Source: Lachnospiraceae bacterium
GTDB taxonomy: Bacteria; Bacillota; Clostridia; Lachnospirales; Lachnospiraceae
Length of the DNA stretch: 64,000 nt
Direction of reading: 5' to 3'
NCBI GenBank assembly: GCA_029005135.1
Contig: JAQXFO010000001.1
Coordinates: forward strand, 1 to 64,000
Position numbers and translations under genes: made by a program. Shown here piece after piece: positions 44,912 through 55,172 of the stretch. Under the pieces are notes generated by a model, which saw only the letters and a program-made list of their open reading frames with translations, did no database searches and had not been told where the DNA came from. Numbering within the stretch: position 1 is the first letter of the stretch; the number at the start of each line of letters is the position of its first letter.

Positions 44912-45538
44912 ATGGATTACGGAAAGATAACAGGTAAACAGAAAGACATCCTTGACTATATTAAGAACGAGATCCTGAACAAGGGCTACCCGCCCTCCGT
45001 GCGCGATATCTGCCAGGCCGTAGGACTCAAGTCGACCTCGTCGGTGCATGCCCATCTGGAGACACTGGAGAAAAACGGCTACATTCGGCGTGATCCGACG
45101 AAGCCCCGCACGATCGAGATCGTCGACGATACCTTCAACCTCACGCGGCGTGAGGTCGTGAATGTGCCTCTGGTTGGTACCGTGGCCGCCGGTCAGCCTC
45201 TGCTGGCCGTCGAGAATATTGAAAGCTACTTTCCTCTTCCGGCGGAGAATCTGCCCCGCAATCAGGTTTTCATGCTGAATGTCAAGGGCGATTCGATGAT
45301 CCAGGCCGGTATCTTCAACGGCGATCAGATCATCGTCGAACAGCGTCAGGACGTGCGCAGCGGGGATATCGTAGTAGCCATACTGGACGATTCTGCCACC
45401 GTCAAGACCTACTATCGGGAGAAGGGGTACATCCGTCTTCAGCCGGAAAATGACAGTCTCGACCCCATCATCGTCGAACCGGGGCAGCCGATCCAGATCG
45501 TCGGCAAGGTTATCGGCGTCCTGCGTTTCATGCGCTGA
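44912..45538 (+). CDS. lexA: SOS transcriptional repressor LexA
   Basis: A 208-residue repressor that is inactivated by RecA-stimulated self-cleavage. The N-terminal winged helix is visible (YPPSVRDICQAVGLKSTSSVHAHL). The cleavage site is A93-G94 in GTVAAGQP, the nucleophile is S128 in KGDSMIQAG, and the general-base lysine is K165 in SATVKTYY. RBS AAAGGGGCAGCTCT. The shared upstream region holds four SOS boxes serving both lexA and the divergent yneA-like gene. Confidence 0.98.
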   Translation: MDYGKITGKQKDILDYIKNEILNKGYPPSVRDICQAVGLKSTSSVHAHLETLEKNGYIRRDPTKPRTIEIVDDTFNLTRREVVNVPLVGTVAAGQPLLAVENIESYFPLPAENLPRNQVFMLNVKGDSMIQAGIFNGDQIIVEQRQDVRSGDIVVAILDDSATVKTYYREKGYIRLQPENDSLDPIIVEPGQPIQIVGKVIGVLRFMR

Positions 45539-45623
45539 CGTGCCGCGGCAAACGAAGCGGCCGATGACCGTGGCAGACGCCGGTATCCGATGACCGCCAA
45601 CCACCGGGTTCCTATATCATAAT

Positions 45624-45671
45624 AAAACAGCTTCACTCTGCCGCCTGGGCGTGTCGGGAGGAAGCTGTTTT
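45624..45671. terminator. bidirectional terminator between lexA and rsfS
   Basis: AAAACAGCTTC and GAAGCTGTTTT form an 11-base stem. T-rich runs lie on both outer sides (TTTTGTT plus strand, TTTTATTAT minus strand), so it can end both convergent units. The rest of the 188-base gap shows no gene. Confidence 0.75.
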
Positions 45672-45726
45672 GTTATGACCGTATCTGTCTGAACACGATG
45701 ACGTTGTCTCGGAGATACGCCGGCGT

Positions 45727-46086
45727 TTACGCCAGCGTCGTCCAGTCGACAGCCGTGCCGTCCTTCCAAATGCGTTCAATATTGTAGAAATCGCGGTTTT
45801 CCGTGTCGAAGACATGGACAACGATGTCCTGATAATCCAGAAGTGTCCAGCCGCCGCGGCGGAAGCCTTCGATATTTTTGGCTTCATAGCCGGCTTTGGA
45901 CATTTCAAAATCCACATTTTCGACCATCGCATCGGTCTGACTGTCGTTGCTGCCGCTGGCGATCACGAAATAATCCGCCAGCGTTGAGATCTCACTGATA
46001 TCGATCACCTTGATGTCGATGGCCTTTTTGGCATCAAGAGCGCGGCAGACGATGCCGACGGCCTTCAGACTGTCTTCTTTGTTCAT
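45727..46086 (-). CDS. rsfS: ribosome silencing factor RsfS
   Basis: A 119-residue protein of the RsfS/YbeB/Iojap family that binds L14 and blocks subunit joining when nutrients are scarce. Typical segments are DIKVIDISEISTLADYFVIASG and GGWTLLDYQDIVVHVF. It is the last gene of the obgE-nadD-yqeK-rsfS unit, a conserved Firmicutes order, and overlaps yqeK by 4 bases. Confidence 0.96.
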   Translation of the reverse strand: MNKEDSLKAVGIVCRALDAKKAIDIKVIDISEISTLADYFVIASGSNDSQTDAMVENVDFEMSKAGYEAKNIEGFRRGGWTLLDYQDIVVHVFDTENRDFYNIERIWKDGTAVDWTTLA

Positions 46087-46718
46087 AGTGTTTCCTCCTC
46101 TTCTGCCCCCGGTTTCGGGGCTGTCCTGCCGAAGCGGCTGTCATGGCGTTCCCGGTAGTACTCAAAGGCTTCCCGGGTGGTCTCATCGATGGCGTCCGCT
46201 GTGGTATCGAGATAATTCAGTGTATTTTCCAGAATCATATAGCAGCATTCCTCGAGATCCCGAAAGGCTTCCCGGCGGCAACGCGGCAGATCCGCCGTCT
46301 TATTACGGCCCGGTTCGATGTAATCGGCGATGAAAATGATCATTTCCAGGACGGACATGCCGGGTTTTCCGGTGGTGTGCCAGCGGATAGCACTGAGGAT
46401 TTCCGGATCGGTGATGCCGAATTTTCTTTCAGCTACGGCCGCACCGAGCCTGGCGTGAAGCAGGAAGGGGTGCGCCTCCTCGAAGGGCGTCACGGAGATG
46501 CCGTATTTGCGGCAGCGCTTCAGCTTTTCGTCGTCATCAAGCTGCTTGGCTGCATCGTGCAGAAGCGCAGCGGTCTGAGCTCTGTTGATATCTTCGCCGA
46601 AGGCCATGGCCATGGCGGCGGCGGTATAACGGACGCCGACAGTATGCTCAAAACGCCGGCTGTCCATCATTTTTCTGACCTTTTTTTCAATGTCGGCCAG
46701 ATCACAGCAATCTTTCAT
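46083..46718 (-). CDS. yqeK: HD-domain Ap4A hydrolase YqeK
   Basis: A symmetrical bis(5'-nucleosyl)-tetraphosphatase of the Gram-positive YqeK type that degrades Ap4A alarmone. The HD motif is in ALLHDAAKQLDD, with further metal-binding histidines in FLLHARLGA and IRWHTTGKPGMS. It has 211 residues and overlaps both nadD and rsfS by 4 bases. The acidic tail EEEETL is ordinary. Confidence 0.94.
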   Translation of the reverse strand: MKDCCDLADIEKKVRKMMDSRRFEHTVGVRYTAAAMAMAFGEDINRAQTAALLHDAAKQLDDDEKLKRCRKYGISVTPFEEAHPFLLHARLGAAVAERKFGITDPEILSAIRWHTTGKPGMSVLEMIIFIADYIEPGRNKTADLPRCRREAFRDLEECCYMILENTLNYLDTTADAIDETTREAFEYYRERHDSRFGRTAPKPGAEEEETL

Positions 46719-47356
46719 ATTTCACCTTCAGCAGAATCTTCCGGTAGTGATTCATAGAGATGATGGACCATCATATAGTGACGGACCTTTTCCGGTACAT
46801 AATAGCGGACGCTGCGCCCGGCGGCGATCCAGCGGCGGATATCGCGGGAAGCTATGTCGATATTGGGCGTATCCAGGATGACGATGCGGGCGCCGTATTT
46901 GTCTTCAAGAAAATGCACGGTTTCCTCAAGGGCCGTTCTGTCCACATGGTGACGCGTCGCGGCGACCAGTGTGCAGGCGGCGGCGATGCGGCCCGGCTCA
47001 CGCCAGCCGTCAAAGTCAAAGAGGGAGTCGGCGCCCAGGATAAAGAAAATCTCGCGCTCCTTATCCTCCGCCTTCATGGCCTCCAGGGTGCGGTAGGTGT
47101 AACTGTAGCCCTCCTCGTGCATTTCATAGAGAGACAATTCAAAATGGCTGTTGTCACCGATGGCCAGACGGACCATCTCCACACGGTCTTCGTTGGAAGC
47201 CCGGCCCTGTCGGTTCAGCTTGTGGGGCGGATTGCCGGCAGGCATAAAAAGGACCTTGTCCAGATCAAGCTGGCGGCAGGCGTCCTCAGCCAGGATCAGA
47301 TGGCCGATATGGATCGGGTCAAAGGTGCCGCCCATGATACCGATGCGCTCTCCCAT
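46715..47356 (-). CDS. nadD: nicotinate-nucleotide adenylyltransferase
   Basis: Forms NaAD from NaMN and ATP in NAD synthesis. The nucleotidyl-transferase motif GGTFDPIHIGHL is at the N-terminus, and ISSTxIR is replaced by the variant IASRDIRRWI near the C-terminus. It has 213 residues. It starts 5 bases after obgE ends and overlaps yqeK by 4 bases. Confidence 0.96.
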   Translation of the reverse strand: MGERIGIMGGTFDPIHIGHLILAEDACRQLDLDKVLFMPAGNPPHKLNRQGRASNEDRVEMVRLAIGDNSHFELSLYEMHEEGYSYTYRTLEAMKAEDKEREIFFILGADSLFDFDGWREPGRIAAACTLVAATRHHVDRTALEETVHFLEDKYGARIVILDTPNIDIASRDIRRWIAAGRSVRYYVPEKVRHYMMVHHLYESLPEDSAEGEI

Positions 47357-47361
47357 AATCT

Positions 47362-48768
<1,407 letters not shown>

Positions 48769-48784
48769 TCAGGTCTGCTTGCTC

Positions 48785-49060
48785 TTATTCGGCTGTTTCG
48801 GCCTGTTCAACGAGCTCGATGCAGCACTGCTTTCTGTACTTGCCGAGTCTCTTGAAGCGGACGATACCGTCAGCCTTGGCATACAGGGTATCATCACCGC
48901 CGATACCGACGTTTTCACCCGGATGGATATGTGTACCGCGCTGTCTGTAAAGGATGTTGCCGGCCTTTACGAACTGTCCGTCAGCTCTCTTAGCGCCTAA
49001 GCGTTTAGCTTCGGAATCACGGCCGTTTTTCGTTGAGCCTACGCCCTTTTTATGTGCCAT
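48785..49060 (-). CDS. rpmA: 50S ribosomal protein L27, without cleavable leader
   Basis: A 91-residue L27 beginning [19 protein letters not shown]. In most Firmicutes L27 carries a short N-terminal extension (ending near QFFA) that is removed by the protease Prp. Here the frame has a TGA three codons before the ATG, and GGAGGTGA lies 7 bases upstream, so no extension exists. The acidic tail QAETAE is slightly extended. prp is also missing between rplU and rpmA. Confidence 0.97.
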   Translation of the reverse strand: MAHKKGVGSTKNGRDSEAKRLGAKRADGQFVKAGNILYRQRGTHIHPGENVGIGGDDTLYAKADGIVRFKRLGKYRKQCCIELVEQAETAE

Positions 49061-49096
49061 TAGATTTCACCTCCGATGCTCTGGATTCTGTGTTCT

Positions 49097-49402
49097 TTAA
49101 CCGTTGATCTTCGTGATGCGAACAGCCGTGAAGCTCTGTCTGTGACCGTTCTTCTTGTGATAACCGGTTTTGGCTTTGTATCTGTAGACAATAACCTTCT
49201 TAGCACGTGCGTTGCGGATGACTGTTGCTTCAACAGTTGCACCCTTCACGTCTTCGCCGACTTTAAGGCCATCGCCGCTGATTGCCAGAACATCGTCAAA
49301 TGTCACTGTTTCGCCGGCTTCTTTGCCAAGCTTTTCAACTCTGATGATATCGCCTTCGGCCACTTTGTACTGTTTACCACCTGTTGCAATAACTGCGTAC
49401 AT
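49097..49402 (-). CDS. rplU: 50S ribosomal protein L21
   Basis: A 101-residue protein with the usual start [18 protein letters not shown] and an end [18 protein letters not shown]. The ATG at 49402 has AAGGAGGTACGCTT upstream; the track extension of 33 codons is leader sequence. It is the first gene of the rplU-rpmA unit. Confidence 0.97.
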   Translation of the reverse strand: MYAVIATGGKQYKVAEGDIIRVEKLGKEAGETVTFDDVLAISGDGLKVGEDVKGATVEATVIRNARAKKVIVYRYKAKTGYHKKNGHRQSFTAVRITKING

Positions 49403-49486
49403 GAAGCGTACCTCCTTCTTATCATTACTCGCCAGATGTGGCGTCTGCGCTGTGCAGAACTTGCAGGCCTCTCTGTGCGGCATACT
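49403..49486 (-). ncRNA. candidate L21 leader (structured 5' UTR of rplU)
   Basis: About 84 transcribed bases precede rplU. They contain TGCAAGTTCTGCA and CGCCACATCTGGCG hairpins before the RBS. L21 leader RNAs that autoregulate rplU are known in Firmicutes; whether this one fits that family needs a covariance-model search. Confidence 0.5.
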
Positions 49487-49491
49487 CAGGT

Positions 49492-49520
49492 ATAGTAACA
49501 CAATCAGCTGACACAGTCAA
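49492..49520 (-). promoter_or_regulatory. predicted sigma-A promoter for rplU-rpmA
   Basis: TTGACT, 17 bases, TACTAT on the minus strand, about 90 bases before the rplU ATG. Confidence 0.75.
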
Positions 49521-49573
49521 ACATTTTTTTCGAAATGTGCTGTTTCCGGGCTATTTCAGCCGTTTTTCCCGTA

Positions 49574-50698
49574 TCAGTCCCTCAGAATGTCCTCCAGGGC
49601 CGGCTCACGCTTTTCGCGGATGATTTCCATCAGGCCAAGGCGGGTGATATCCACCGCCTCAGTGTGATAGCTCTCCTGCCGAAAAAGCGCCCGGGCCTTC
49701 TCCAGAAGGGCCGCTTCGGCCTGTCGGTCCGGCATTTTCAGGAAATCCACCAGAATCATTCCACTGAGATTGCGCAGACGGATCTGGCGCGCTATTTCGT
49801 CAAGGGCCTCGTCGTTGACGGTGCGGTAGGTGTCAGCCGCCCGCCGTCCCTTTTCGCATTTGCCGGTGTTGACATCGATGGCGGTCAGCGCCTCCGTCCT
49901 GTCAAAGATGAGGAAGGCCCCTGACCTGAGCCAGACACGGCGCTGGGTCAGCTTTCCGATATCGCATTCAAGCCCCTTCAGTCCCGAAAGGGAGATCGTC
50001 GGATCCTCGTAATAATCACCGCCTGTCAGCTTCGCCGCCAGAGGGATATCGCTTCGGATCCGGTCAGGCTTTCGGCGCATATCGTTAAGCATACGGACAT
50101 AAAACGGCTCAGGCTGATAGAGGATCGTGCCGACCGGTGCGCCGGCCGCCCTTTCGCGTACAAGCCTCAGCTGTTCCGACAGCGCACGAATCTCCCTTTC
50201 GATATCCGTCGGCGCCGCTGTGGCGGCAGCGGTGCGAATCAGAATACCGCAGGCCTCGGCCAGGGAGGGATTCAGCTTCGCCTTAAGCTGCTCTTTCGTC
50301 GCCTTATCCAATTTCGAAGAAAAGGAGAATCCCTTTCTGTCCTCGACAGCCACACAATAGCGGCCGGCGATTTCCAGCTTGTCGGTGCAGGTACACTGCT
50401 TGATGCCGAAGGCATCCTTGGTCAGACGGACGATGAGACGGGAACTGCCTCGGACGGAAGGCCGTCTGTCTGGCAGAAAGGCGCGCTCGTCCCGGCCGAT
50501 ACGGACAAAGGCACCGCCGATGTTGGCGGCGATGTTTTCCACAACACCGACGACGATTTGTCCCGTTCGGGAGACCGTGTCCTTTTTCTCAAGGCGCAGA
50601 TCCGTCAGGTGTTTTCCCTCATAGAGGCAGGCCGCCGTGTAGGTGCGTCCCCGCACCGTCAGATCAGTGACGATAAAATCACAACAGGCATCAGTCAT
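49574..50698 (-). CDS. ribonuclease E/G family protein, short form
   Basis: A single-strand-specific endoribonuclease homologue. Visible parts are the S1/OB region ([23 protein letters not shown]), the RNase H-like part and the catalytic DNase I-like part with metal-binding aspartates in [15 protein letters not shown] and ILVDFLKM. The chain stops at [13 protein letters not shown], just before the CPxC zinc-link and small domain of E. coli RNase E/G, and none is found downstream. The ATG at 50698 sits in the hisI stop region; longer starts at 50707 and 50734 exist. Length is about 374 residues. Confidence 0.88.
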   Translation of the reverse strand: MTDACCDFIVTDLTVRGRTYTAACLYEGKHLTDLRLEKKDTVSRTGQIVVGVVENIAANIGGAFVRIGRDERAFLPDRRPSVRGSSRLIVRLTKDAFGIKQCTCTDKLEIAGRYCVAVEDRKGFSFSSKLDKATKEQLKAKLNPSLAEACGILIRTAAATAAPTDIEREIRALSEQLRLVRERAAGAPVGTILYQPEPFYVRMLNDMRRKPDRIRSDIPLAAKLTGGDYYEDPTISLSGLKGLECDIGKLTQRRVWLRSGAFLIFDRTEALTAIDVNTGKCEKGRRAADTYRTVNDEALDEIARQIRLRNLSGMILVDFLKMPDRQAEAALLEKARALFRQESYHTEAVDITRLGLMEIIREKREPALEDILRD

Positions 50699-51080
50699 GG
50701 GACTCATCCGCCCGGCTGTCTGTTCCGTCGACATACAGTGTCTTGAAGAAGCAGCTTTTATGTCCGGTGTGGCAGGCCGGTCCTACCTGGGAGACTATGG
50801 CCAGCATGGTATCGTTGTCGCAGTCCAGCATCAGCGTTTTCAGATACTGAAAATGGCCGCTGGTCTCACCCTTTGTCCAGAGCTCGGCACGGCTGCGGCT
50901 CCAGTAGGTCATCCTGCCGGTCTCCAGCGTTTTGTTGTAGGCTTCCTCATTCATATAAGCCAGGATCAGCACCTCACCCGTCTTCTCGTCCTGAGAAATG
51001 ACCGGCATCAGACCGTCTTTATTCGGCTTAAAATCGGCCCAGGAAAGGTTTTCGGGCGGCATCATGGATTTGCTTATCAT
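50691..51080 (-). CDS. hisI: phosphoribosyl-AMP cyclohydrolase HisI
   Basis: The third step of histidine synthesis, opening the adenine ring of PR-AMP. The 129-residue protein has [11 protein letters not shown], the zinc-binding DCDNDTML and [11 protein letters not shown]. It is the single-domain form; the HisE pyrophosphatase is not fused and not in the window. It overlaps the RNase E/G gene, so the two are probably co-translated. Confidence 0.95.
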   Translation of the reverse strand: MISKSMMPPENLSWADFKPNKDGLMPVISQDEKTGEVLILAYMNEEAYNKTLETGRMTYWSRSRAELWTKGETSGHFQYLKTLMLDCDNDTMLAIVSQVGPACHTGHKSCFFKTLYVDGTDSRADESHD

Positions 51081-51102
51081 ACGCGTTGTCGTCCTTCTGA
51101 AC

Positions 51103-52395
51103 TTAATTTTCGAAGCGTACGGCGACAGAATTGGCGTGAGCTGTCAGCCCTTCGGCTTCGGCAAAGGCTTCGATCTTGTCATGGACCTTTTCCAGTGCTT
51201 CCCGGGAATACGAGATCACGGAGGATTTCTTGATAAAGTCGTCCACGCCCAGTGGTGAGAAGAATCTGGCGGTGCCGTTAGTGGGCAGCACATGGTTCGG
51301 ACCGGCAAAATAATCACCCAGCGGCTCGCTGCTGTAGGAACCCAGGAAGATGGCGCCGGCATTTTTGACCGCTGTCATGGTGGCAAAGGGATCCTTCGTG
51401 ACGATTTCAAGATGCTCAGAGGCGATCTCGTTGACGGCCTCAATGGCCTCTTCCATCGTATCGGCTACCAGGATGCGGCCGAAATTATCAAGTGATTTTG
51501 TGATGATTTCCTTACGGGAGAGGACTTCAACGAAGCCATCCACCTCATCGGAGACCTTGCGGGCCAGTTCTTCGCTGGTGGTGACGAGGATGGCGGAGGC
51601 CAGCTCGTCGTGTTCGGCCTGGCTCAGCAGATCGGCCGCTACGAAACGCGGATTGGCCGTCTCATCGGCCAGCACCAGGATCTCGCTGGGACCGGCAACG
51701 GAATCGATGGCCACATGGCCGTAGACGGCACGCTTGGCCAGAGCCACGAAAATGTTGCCCGGGCCGACGATCTTATCCACCTTCGGAATAGATTCTGTAC
51801 CATAGGCCATGGCCGCCACCGCCTGGGCACCGCCGATGCGGAAGACCTTGTCAGCACCGGCCAGTCTGGCGGCTACCAGGGTCGTCGGATTGACGCGGCC
51901 GTCTCTGCCGCAGGGCGTGCACATGACAATCTCCTTGACACCGGCCACTTTTGCCGGCACCACATTCATCAGCACCGTGGAGGGATAAGCGGCTTTGCCG
52001 CCGGGGACATAGACGCCGACGCGTTCCAGCGGCGTGATGCGCTGTCCCAGGAAACGGCCGTCCTCTTCGGTGGTGAACCAGCTTTGACGGCGCTGTTTCT
52101 CGTGGAAGGCACGGATATTGACAAGGGCATCCTTAATGATGGTGATCAGGCCCGCATCGACCTCATCGAAAGCGGCATCGATCTCCGCTTCCGTCACGCG
52201 GACCGTCTCCGGGGTGAGGGTCTTGTGATCAAAGCGTTCGGTATAGTCGAAAACGGCTTTGTCTCTGTCGCGGATCACATCCTCCAGAATCGTCTTAACG
52301 GCAGCCTCCTGCTCCGGATAGCTGGAGGTGCTGCGCTTCAGCAGGGATTCCGTGATGGTGCCGAAGCTTTCTCTTGTAAGTTTTAGAATCTTCAT
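51103..52395 (-). CDS. hisD: histidinol dehydrogenase
   Basis: A zinc- and NAD-dependent enzyme that performs the last two oxidations to histidine. The 430-residue protein shows [28 protein letters not shown] and GPNHVLPT. The ATG at 52395 overlaps the hisG stop by 4 bases and is preferred over the track start 7 codons upstream. Confidence 0.97.
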   Translation of the reverse strand: MKILKLTRESFGTITESLLKRSTSSYPEQEAAVKTILEDVIRDRDKAVFDYTERFDHKTLTPETVRVTEAEIDAAFDEVDAGLITIIKDALVNIRAFHEKQRRQSWFTTEEDGRFLGQRITPLERVGVYVPGGKAAYPSTVLMNVVPAKVAGVKEIVMCTPCGRDGRVNPTTLVAARLAGADKVFRIGGAQAVAAMAYGTESIPKVDKIVGPGNIFVALAKRAVYGHVAIDSVAGPSEILVLADETANPRFVAADLLSQAEHDELASAILVTTSEELARKVSDEVDGFVEVLSRKEIITKSLDNFGRILVADTMEEAIEAVNEIASEHLEIVTKDPFATMTAVKNAGAIFLGSYSSEPLGDYFAGPNHVLPTNGTARFFSPLGVDDFIKKSSVISYSREALEKVHDKIEAFAEAEGLTAHANSVAVRFEN

Positions 52396-53033
52396 GCCTT
52401 TATTACCTTTCTGCATGCCTGTATCAGGGCGGAAATGCGTTCATTCTCCAGTTTCATGCTGACCTGGTTGACAACCATTCTGGCCGACAGGGGACAGACG
52501 ACCTCCAGCACATCGAGGCCGTTTTCCCGGAGGGTGGTGCCTGTTTCAACGATATCGACGATCACTTCGGACAGGCCGACGATGGGCGCCAGTTCGATGG
52601 AACCGTTCAGCTTGATAAGCTCCACGGTCTGATGCTTTTTGTTGTAAAAATAATCCCGGGCGATCTTGGGATACTTGGTGGCCACGCGGATGAGCTCGTT
52701 ATGCCTGAGATAATCGGCGGCCGAGGCGGGACCGCAGACACACATGCGGCATTTGCCGAAGCCCAGATCCAGTACCTCATACAACTTGCGGTCCTCCTCG
52801 AGGATCGTGTCATAGCCGACGATGCCGATATCCGCCGCGCCGTATTCCACGTAGGTAGGCACATCGGAGGCCTTGGCCAGGAAGAAGCGCATGCCGGCTT
52901 CCTTATTTTCGAAGATCAGCTTGCGGCAGGAGGGATCGTTCATTTCCTCCACGGAAATGCCGATCTGTCCGAACATTTCCATGCTTTTTCTGGCCAGTCT
53001 TCCCTTGGCCAGAGCAACTGTGATGGGTCTCAT
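52392..53033 (-). CDS. hisG: ATP phosphoribosyltransferase, short form
   Basis: The committed step of histidine synthesis. At 213 residues it is the short HisG that lacks the C-terminal regulatory domain and needs HisZ, which is encoded directly upstream. Motifs are [27 protein letters not shown] and the PRPP loop [16 protein letters not shown]. Confidence 0.97.
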   Translation of the reverse strand: MRPITVALAKGRLARKSMEMFGQIGISVEEMNDPSCRKLIFENKEAGMRFFLAKASDVPTYVEYGAADIGIVGYDTILEEDRKLYEVLDLGFGKCRMCVCGPASAADYLRHNELIRVATKYPKIARDYFYNKKHQTVELIKLNGSIELAPIVGLSEVIVDIVETGTTLRENGLDVLEVVCPLSARMVVNQVSMKLENERISALIQACRKVIKA

Positions 53034-54031
53034 ACGGTACCTCCCGTTCTGTCGGCCCGCCGGCGGCAGGCCAGGATCTGATCGATGGACAGACCGACGC
53101 CGACGGCGGCATCCTCACGGCCGAAATAGCCCAACAGTCTGTCGTAGCGGCCGCCCTTGGCCACCGGTTCGCCGCTGCCGAAGGTATAGGCGGAGAAAAT
53201 AATGCCGGTGTAGTATTTGTATTTGCTCAGGGCACCGAAGTCAAAGCTGATGAAGCCGCCAAGACCCTTATCCTCCAGGATACGGCTGATGGTGTCAAGC
53301 CGGTCTATGGCGGCGGCGGAGCGGTCATCGATCGCCAGCGCCCGGGCCTTTTCCAGAACCTCACTGCCGCCGAAGAGCTTCGGCAGGTTAATGAAGGCAC
53401 TTTTGCGCGCCTGTGACATTTCGGTCCTGTCAAGCAGCTCCTCCACGCCGAAGAAATTCTTGGCGGAAATGAGGGAGCGGATATTCTCGACCTGCTCTTC
53501 CGTCAGCCCGGAATCGCTGATCAGGGATTTGAAGAAGTCCACCTCGCCGATGCTGACCTGAAATTCCGTCAGACCGGCTGCCTTCAGGGCATCGATGGTC
53601 AGGGCGATCACCTCGGCATCCGCGTCGGCGGAGGCGTCACCGATGCACTCCACACCCATCTGGGCGGATTCCTTGAGACGCCCGCGGTAATCGAAGGTGT
53701 TCACAAAGGTGTTCCCCGCATAGCACAGACGCAGCGGACGGGGCGCATCCTCGAAATACATGGCGGCGGCCCTGGCCACCGAGGGTGTAAAGTCGGGCCG
53801 AAGCACCAGGGTGTTACCGTCTCTGTCAAAGAATTTGTACAGCTCACGGGACGGCGTGGTGCCGGTCTCGCGGCTGAAAACATCGAAATACTCGATGGTC
53901 GGTGTTTCGATGCCTTCGTAACGGTAGCGGTCGAAGACATCGCTGACGGCGTTCATGATCTGTTTCTTGCGGCGAAGCTCGTCGCCGTAGACATCACGGA
54001 CACCGTCGGGTGTGTGAAGCATTCTCAGCAT
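53030..54031 (-). CDS. hisZ: ATP phosphoribosyltransferase regulatory subunit HisZ
   Basis: A class II aminoacyl-tRNA-synthetase-like protein that forms a hetero-octamer with short HisG and confers histidine feedback. The 333-residue length, the HisRS-like core ([30 protein letters not shown]) and the lack of an anticodon-binding domain separate it from HisRS. It overlaps hisG by 4 bases and recU by 7. Confidence 0.94.
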   Translation of the reverse strand: MLRMLHTPDGVRDVYGDELRRKKQIMNAVSDVFDRYRYEGIETPTIEYFDVFSRETGTTPSRELYKFFDRDGNTLVLRPDFTPSVARAAAMYFEDAPRPLRLCYAGNTFVNTFDYRGRLKESAQMGVECIGDASADADAEVIALTIDALKAAGLTEFQVSIGEVDFFKSLISDSGLTEEQVENIRSLISAKNFFGVEELLDRTEMSQARKSAFINLPKLFGGSEVLEKARALAIDDRSAAAIDRLDTISRILEDKGLGGFISFDFGALSKYKYYTGIIFSAYTFGSGEPVAKGGRYDRLLGYFGREDAAVGVGLSIDQILACRRRADRTGGTV

Positions 54032-54567
54032 GTGTCATCCCTCTCATTAAGATCTTTTTGAATTCCTTCCAGGATGGGCAGCGTAAAGCCGGCCGTCCCG
54101 GCCAGGAAATGTCTGTCGTTCAGTTCGTCATAGCGGAAGCTTTTGCGTCCGCCTGCCGTCATCCGGTCCCAGAAGTTTTTCATTTCCCGGAAGGGCATAT
54201 AGTAGTACTCATGGCGGTGGGTGAAGGCGATCAGGAAAAAGGCCACACCCTCCTGCCGTTCAAAATCCTCCATAAAGGCCATCTGATGCTCATGAACATT
54301 CTGCAGGGGAAACGTATCCTCCCGGCATTCCTTGGCGTCAAAGCAGACAGGGATACCCTGCACGGCCCCCATATAGTCGATGGTGCTCTTCTGATCGAAA
54401 TAGGCCAGCGTGATATGGCGCGTGGCCTTGTCAATGGTGATGGGCGTGATGGGTGTCGGTATCTTCTGAATCAGCGCCAGCTTATCATCGCGGTAGCGCT
54501 CTATGGTGATGTTGATGAGGTCTTCCAGGGTTGACCCGCGAAGGCCCCGGGAATTCCAGGTTGCCAT
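54025..54567 (-). CDS. recU: Holliday junction resolvase RecU
   Basis: The Gram-positive nuclease that resolves recombination junctions. The 180-residue protein matches the family: NSRGLRGSTLEDLIN at the N-terminus, KIPTPITPI, and the metal site STIDYMG (D64) with FDAKE (D77, K79), followed by FPLQNVHEHQ. In B. subtilis recU pairs with ponA; here it lies between lepB and the his genes. It overlaps hisZ by 7 bases. Confidence 0.92.
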   Translation of the reverse strand: MATWNSRGLRGSTLEDLINITIERYRDDKLALIQKIPTPITPITIDKATRHITLAYFDQKSTIDYMGAVQGIPVCFDAKECREDTFPLQNVHEHQMAFMEDFERQEGVAFFLIAFTHRHEYYYMPFREMKNFWDRMTAGGRKSFRYDELNDRHFLAGTAGFTLPILEGIQKDLNERDDTC

Positions 54568-54581
54568 AATTGCCTCCGGTT

Positions 54582-55172
54582 CTATTTCACAAAGCCGAAG
54601 TCCGTCAGAGGCCAGTACCGCAGACCGGCCTTGCCGAGGATCTTGTCCCTGGCCACATAGGGGTTCTGCCAGTAGCGGGAATCAGCACTTCCGTTGCGGT
54701 TGTCACCCAGCATAAAATAGCAGTTTTCCGGCACCACATAGGGACCGAAATCGCCAACCGGCGTCTCGGGACAGAAATCGTCCCTCAGGGGTTCTTCCGC
54801 ACCGTCAATATAGACCTTGCCGCCGATGATTTCGACGGTCTCGCCCGGCAGCCCGATGATCCTCTTGATGTACAGCTTTTTCTCGTTATCCGGGAACTTG
54901 AAAACAACGATATCGTAGCGTTCCGGATCGTGATTAAGATAAGCCAGACGATTTCCGAAAATGCGGTCGTTCACACAGATCGTCTCCTCCATGGAGGCGG
55001 TGGGTATACGGGCATTGATGATGACGAAGCGCATCAGAAGAAACACGGCCAGAGCTACGACCGCCATGGTCACGATGAAATCCAGGGTTTCCTTACGGGC
55101 CTCGGCCCGGGCATCCCGTTTCTCCTTTTCTCTTTCAAGATAACCGTGTTTGTCTTCTTTTCTGACTTTCAT
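54582..55172 (-). CDS. lepB: signal peptidase I
   Basis: A membrane serine protease that removes signal peptides. A charged cytosolic start is followed by one span (about 35-55). The Ser nucleophile is in IPTASMEETI, the Lys base in LYIKRIIGLPGE, and box E is in YFMLGDNRNGSADSRYW. The ATG at 55172, 196 residues, is preferred; the track start lies 56 codons upstream inside the RluA-family gene. The 38-base overlap with that gene remains. Confidence 0.95.
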   Translation of the reverse strand: MKVRKEDKHGYLEREKEKRDARAEARKETLDFIVTMAVVALAVFLLMRFVIINARIPTASMEETICVNDRIFGNRLAYLNHDPERYDIVVFKFPDNEKKLYIKRIIGLPGETVEIIGGKVYIDGAEEPLRDDFCPETPVGDFGPYVVPENCYFMLGDNRNGSADSRYWQNPYVARDKILGKAGLRYWPLTDFGFVK

